DNA of 34,711 bases, from positions 1 through 34,711 of the forward strand of contig CAYMEK010000048.1 in the NCBI GenBank assembly GCA_964389305.1. Reading direction: 5' to 3'. Source of the stretch: CAYMEK01 sp964389305 (lineage in GTDB: Bacteria; Spirochaetota; Spirochaetia; SZUA-6; DRHE01). Shown in pieces: positions 31,750 through 34,711 of the stretch. The stretch's first letter is position 1. The number at the start of each line of letters is the position of its first letter. The notes beneath the pieces were generated by a model. It made no database searches and was not told where the DNA came from. It saw nothing but the letters and a program-made list of their open reading frames with translations. Made by a program: the position numbers and the translations under genes.

Positions 31750-32175
31750 ATGGATATCGGTCAGTTGGGTTTCGCAGCAGCAATATCTCTTGCAGCAGTC
31801 GGCTCGGCGCTGGGTACCGGCGTGGCGGGTATGGCCGCCATAGGAGCCTGGAAAAAGTGTTTCGCCCAGAACAAGCCCGCCCCCTTCCTGGCGGTGGCCT
31901 TCGCCGGGGCGCCTTTGACCCAGACGATCTACGGGCTGATCCTGATGAACGCCTTGATCGCCTCTTCGGCAGCCTCGATGGCCAAGCTCGGAGTCGGCGT
32001 CTTTGGGGGGACCGCTATCGGCTTCTCCGCCTTTCTGCAGGGCAAGGCAGCCGCTTCCGCTTCGGATGCCCTGGGAGAAACGGGCAAGGGCTTCGCCAAC
32101 TACCTCATGGTTATCGGGATCATCGAGACCGTGGCCCTCTTCGTCATGGTCTTCCTGATGGGAACGGTCCGATAG
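31750..32175 (+). CDS. atpK: V/A-type ATPase proteolipid subunit K (c-ring)
   Basis: Subunit K forms the rotor ring that carries ions. The 141-residue protein has four membrane helices arising from a duplicated hairpin, like NtpK. The ion-binding carboxylate is Glu126 (GIIETVALF) in helix 4; the first hairpin has Gln58 in place of Glu. Thr57, Gln58, Gln97 and Glu126 match in spacing the Na+ ligands Thr64, Gln65, Gln110 and Glu139 of Enterococcus hirae NtpK, as remembered. A Na+-transporting ring is therefore predicted. AAAGGAGAAAAG precedes ATG 31750. It is the last subunit of the operon; ispG starts 34 bp later. Confidence 0.95.
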   Translation: MDIGQLGFAAAISLAAVGSALGTGVAGMAAIGAWKKCFAQNKPAPFLAVAFAGAPLTQTIYGLILMNALIASSAASMAKLGVGVFGGTAIGFSAFLQGKAAASASDALGETGKGFANYLMVIGIIETVALFVMVFLMGTVR

Positions 32176-32209
32176 AGCGAGGCGCAGCAGCCGGGTGCAG
32201 CGGACTCTC

Positions 32210-33289
32210 ATGACAGGCCCGAATATATCCCCGAGTCGGAGCCGGAGGCGGGAGACCCGCCGCGTCCCCGTCGGCCGGATTTTCATCGGCGGAGGTGCGC
32301 CGATCTCGGTACAAACCATGTGGAAACGCCCCTTGAAGCGGGATACGATCCGGCAGACTCTGGAGGAAATCCAAGCACTGGAAAAGCTCGGCTGCGAGCT
32401 GCTGCGCTTCTCGGTCCCGGATATGGAGGCGGCCGAGCTGCTCGGACGGATCGCCTCCCGGATAGAGCTTCCACTGGTAGCGGATATTCATTTCGACCAC
32501 CGGCTCGCCCTGCGCTGCCTTGACTTCCCCGTCGCCAAGATACGCATCAACCCCGGTACCATCGGAGGTTCGGGGAAGGTGCAAGAGCTGGTGCGGAAGG
32601 CATCCGACCGGGCCGCGGCCATCAGGATCGGCGTGAACGCCGGATCGCTGCCCCCGGCGCTTCGCAACGAGAAGGACCTGGCCCAGGCGCTGGTGAAGGC
32701 GGCCGAGGAGGAGCTGTCGCTGCTGGAAAAGCTGGGTTTCGGCCGGGTGGTGGTCTCCCTGAAGGCGGCGGATGTGGACAGCACCGTGCGGGCGAACCTC
32801 CTTTTTTCCGAAAAGTTCGATTACCCGCTGCACGTCGGCCTCACCGAAGCCGGGCCTCTGGTACAGGGGACGGTCAGAAACGCAGTCGCCCTTTCCCGGC
32901 TCCTGGCGAGTGGGGTAGGGGACACGATCCGGGTCTCCCTTTCGGACAGCCCGCAGAACGAACTCCTGGCCGGTCGGGCGATCCTGCAAAGCACCGGCGT
33001 ACGCAACATGGGGATTGAGCTGATCTCCTGTCCGACCTGCGGCCGCACAGCTTTCGACGTGACCGGCTTCCTCCACCAGGTGCAGGAGTACCTGCAGGGG
33101 GTGAGCAAACAAGCTACCATAGCGATCATGGGCTGCCCGGTGAACGGTCCAGGCGAAGCACGACGGGCGGACCTCGGCATCACCGGCACTGGCAGGCGGG
33201 TCCTTTTTTTCAAAAAAGGCAGAATCATCCGCCGCGAGAACGCCGATGATGCCATTGAAGCGTTCAAGGAAGAGCTGGACAAGCTGTGA
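32210..33289 (+). CDS. ispG: 4-hydroxy-3-methylbut-2-enyl diphosphate synthase
   Basis: IspG converts MEcPP into HMBPP in the MEP isoprenoid pathway, using a 4Fe-4S cluster. The 359-residue product is the compact two-domain form: TIM barrel to about residue 250, then the reductase-like domain. The three cluster cysteines are Cys274 and Cys277 (SCPTCGR) and Cys309 (MGCPVNGPGEA), the Glu of GPGEA being the usual fourth ligand. ATG 32210 is chosen; an in-frame GTG at 32195 is possible, and neither has a strong ribosome binding site. An Arg/Ser-rich extension of about 15 residues precedes the normal start (VPVGRIFIGGGAPISVQTM). The stop overlaps the next GTG. Confidence 0.95.
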   Translation: MTGPNISPSRSRRRETRRVPVGRIFIGGGAPISVQTMWKRPLKRDTIRQTLEEIQALEKLGCELLRFSVPDMEAAELLGRIASRIELPLVADIHFDHRLALRCLDFPVAKIRINPGTIGGSGKVQELVRKASDRAAAIRIGVNAGSLPPALRNEKDLAQALVKAAEEELSLLEKLGFGRVVVSLKAADVDSTVRANLLFSEKFDYPLHVGLTEAGPLVQGTVRNAVALSRLLASGVGDTIRVSLSDSPQNELLAGRAILQSTGVRNMGIELISCPTCGRTAFDVTGFLHQVQEYLQGVSKQATIAIMGCPVNGPGEARRADLGITGTGRRVLFFKKGRIIRRENADDAIEAFKEELDKL

Positions 33290-34275
33290 GTATCAAGAAT
33301 ATCAAGACCCTGTCGATATTTCTTGCCCTGTTCCTGGTTCTCCTTTCCGCCGCAGTTTCAGGCCAGGGTAACGATTTCGTGGAGGCCTGGTTCCTCTACG
33401 AACAGGGGAAGGCCAGGCTGGAAGATCCGGGAAAAGCGGAGCTCGGCGAGGCGCTGCTTCTTTTCCAGGAGGCCATAGAAAAACGCGGCGGCACCTTTCC
33501 CGAAGCCGAGATGGCCGTGGGCGACATATACTTCCGAGAGGGCGCTTTCGCCCTGGCAAAGAGACAATACGAAAAAGCCTACGAGCTGCGAACGAACATG
33601 GAGGTGGCTGCGGACAAATACACGGTTCTTTACCGGCTTTCCGAGCTGCACGAGATCCAGGAGCTGTATGCGGATATGCAGGAGTACCTGCTGGCCGTGC
33701 TGGAAGATCAGCCGTACTTCAGTGAGCAGCGTTACCGGTCTTTCCGGGATGCCTTCCTGTCCACCTACTTCGAGAAGGGGGTGGATCACCTGTTCATGCT
33801 GTACCGGATGTATGGGGTCGCCTTTGCGGCGCCCGCCCACACCAAATTGGGATGGTTTTACTATCGAAGCGGTCTGTATTCCCCGTCTGCAATCACGCAC
33901 TGCCTGTACGCCCTGGATATCGTGATCAGCGACGTGGTCGAAGAGATCCGCAGGGTCCAGCCGGAGTTCGTGTTCTCCACGGTAAGGGATTTTCTGGACA
34001 CCGCGTTCGAGCGGGACTACTTAGGGCAATATATCCTGGATAGCAGGTTCTTTCAGAACCTCTACTATTTGGCCGCCGCGACCTACGCCGCCTCCTACCC
34101 CGGGTTGGCCAATACGATCTGGAGGCTGCTGGCCGACTATCCGCTGGACCGGGAGGCTGCCGCCGACGAAAGCTCCCTCATCTACGTGCAGCTCGCCAGG
34201 CGCCAGCTACAGTCTCCCTGGATCGATCCCTATCTGAATCCTTCGCCGCGCCGTATTGAATACCCTAAGCGTTGA
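33286..34275 (+). CDS. Secreted TPR-like protein, unknown function
   Basis: The 329-residue product has an N-terminal signal peptide (hydrophobic residues 9-22, SIFLALFLVLLSAAVSG, likely cleaved near Gly-Gln 26) and no lipobox, so it is probably periplasmic. The body is helical, with TPR-like units at about residues 32-66 (WFLYEQGKARLED...ALLLFQEAIE) and 70-98 (PEAEMAVGDIYFREGAFALAKRQYEKAYEL), then less regular helices rich in Tyr and Phe. No catalytic motif was found. GTG 33286 overlaps the ispG stop (GTGA), indicating translational coupling. The relation to isoprenoid synthesis is probably only positional. Confidence 0.75.
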   Translation: MSIKNIKTLSIFLALFLVLLSAAVSGQGNDFVEAWFLYEQGKARLEDPGKAELGEALLLFQEAIEKRGGTFPEAEMAVGDIYFREGAFALAKRQYEKAYELRTNMEVAADKYTVLYRLSELHEIQELYADMQEYLLAVLEDQPYFSEQRYRSFRDAFLSTYFEKGVDHLFMLYRMYGVAFAAPAHTKLGWFYYRSGLYSPSAITHCLYALDIVISDVVEEIRRVQPEFVFSTVRDFLDTAFERDYLGQYILDSRFFQNLYYLAAATYAASYPGLANTIWRLLADYPLDREAAADESSLIYVQLARRQLQSPWIDPYLNPSPRRIEYPKR

Positions 34276-34276
34276 A

Positions 34277-34711
34277 GTGCAAGAGCTGACGATCCGCCGT
34301 GCAGGGAGGCGGGACTTGGCGGATCTTGTTCGCCTGTCAGCTCAGCTCGGTTATCCCCAGCCTGCTAAGTCCATCGAGCCTCGCTTCATGCGCATCCTCA
34401 GGGCCCGCCGCGATCACAGGATTTTCGTAGCCGCGGATAAGGCGGGCGTGGTCAGGGGCTGGATCCATGCCTTCGTCGACAAGCTGCTGCACACAGGCCC
34501 TCGTATGGAGATCGGAGGGCTGTCTGTAGATGAAGCATGCCGGGGCAGGGGTATCGGCCGCGCCCTGCTCGAACGGGCCGAGCAGTGGGCCCGGGTGAAG
34601 AGTTGCTCGCCGATTATCGTTCACACCAACGTGGTCAGAGAGCAGGCCCACGATTTCTACGAGAAATCCGGCTACCGGCTCATCAAGCAGCAGAAGGTCT
34701 ACGGCAAGGAC
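34277..34711 (+). CDS. GNAT-family N-acetyltransferase, C-terminus cut off by window edge
   Basis: The frame is open from GTG 34277 to the end of the window (145 codons, no stop), so the gene continues outside. The acetyl-CoA-binding motif A is clear: VDEACRGRGIGRALLERAEQWA, with the R-G-x-G-I-G loop at about residues 88-93. A later HDFYEKSGYR segment (about 128-137) is the usual motif B end. The substrate cannot be inferred. GTG 34277 follows the upstream stop by one base and lacks a Shine-Dalgarno, so it depends on that gene's translation or has another start. Confidence 0.85.
   Translation, partial: MQELTIRRAGRRDLADLVRLSAQLGYPQPAKSIEPRFMRILRARRDHRIFVAADKAGVVRGWIHAFVDKLLHTGPRMEIGGLSVDEACRGRGIGRALLERAEQWARVKSCSPIIVHTNVVREQAHDFYEKSGYRLIKQQKVYGKD

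Noticed and set aside
31231..33112. Two long - strand open frames opposite atpK and ispG
   Set aside because: They lie antisense to well-conserved genes, span several genes, and contain no recognisable motifs.
1..34711. CRISPR array, insertion sequence or prophage
   Set aside because: No regularly spaced repeats, transposase, integrase or phage structural genes were seen in any frame, and no tRNA cloverleaf was found in the gaps.

Overview
This window looks like a chromosomal segment of a fairly GC-rich spirochaete (Spirochaetota, Spirochaetaceae-like). This is inferred from gene content and order, not from a marker gene. The main clues are a bacterial V/A-type ATPase operon in the order E - DUF2764-like protein - A - B - D - I - K, a phoH - 7TM-HD phosphodiesterase - ybeY - corC/tlyC block followed by a TPR protein, a tpi-secG junction, a bactofilin, several lipoproteins, an outer-membrane barrel candidate, and frequent TTG start codons. 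From memory, Treponema and Borrelia carry the same ATPase order. Almost all of the DNA is coding. No rRNA, tRNA, CRISPR array, insertion sequence, phage gene or attachment site was recognised, and no gap between genes exceeds 300 bp.

Layout. (1) 1-6435, + strand: phoH (cut by the left edge), pgpH/yqfF, ybeY, corC/tlyC and a secreted TPR protein with a FlgT-like C-terminal half, tightly overlapped. (2) 6456-9909, + strand: a clear sigma-70-type promoter, then gap, pgk, tpiA (lower glycolysis) and secG. (3) 9910-14259: a variable block with an AT-rich promoter, an unrecognised protein with a HEPN/DUF4145-like C-terminus, a lipoprotein on the - strand, a flavodoxin-like protein, a membrane protein on the - strand and a J-domain/TPR protein. 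(4) 14262-19479, + strand: a SurA/PrsA-type periplasmic isomerase, nusB, a membrane-anchored TPR protein, a bactofilin, methionine aminopeptidase and a phosphoribosyltransferase. (5) 19580-22528, - strand: an outer-membrane barrel candidate, a lipoprotein and a radical SAM enzyme. (6) 22645-24893, + strand: two lipoproteins and a small helical protein. (7) 24973-34711, + strand: the V/A-ATPase operon, ispG, a secreted TPR-like protein and a GNAT acetyltransferase cut by the right edge.

How the genes fit together. Blocks 1 and 4 combine housekeeping RNA and translation functions (YbeY, NusB, MetAP) with envelope functions (isomerase, bactofilin, secreted or anchored TPR proteins). Block 2 is the triose-phosphate part of glycolysis plus a Sec translocon subunit. 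Block 7 encodes a rotary ATPase whose c-subunit carries the side chains that bind Na+ in Enterococcus hirae NtpK, so a Na+-coupled enzyme is predicted.

The observations most worth a second look are: the V-ATPase operon lacks recognisable C and F subunits but has a DUF2764-like gene and an uncharacterised helical protein in suggestive positions; several genes without Shine-Dalgarno sequences have -10-like boxes exactly 7 nt before the ATG, which suggests leaderless transcripts; stop/start overlaps of the form TTGA and GTGA recur; and several inverted repeats overlap predicted promoters. All functional calls are by eye, from motifs and memory of families. No database search was run.
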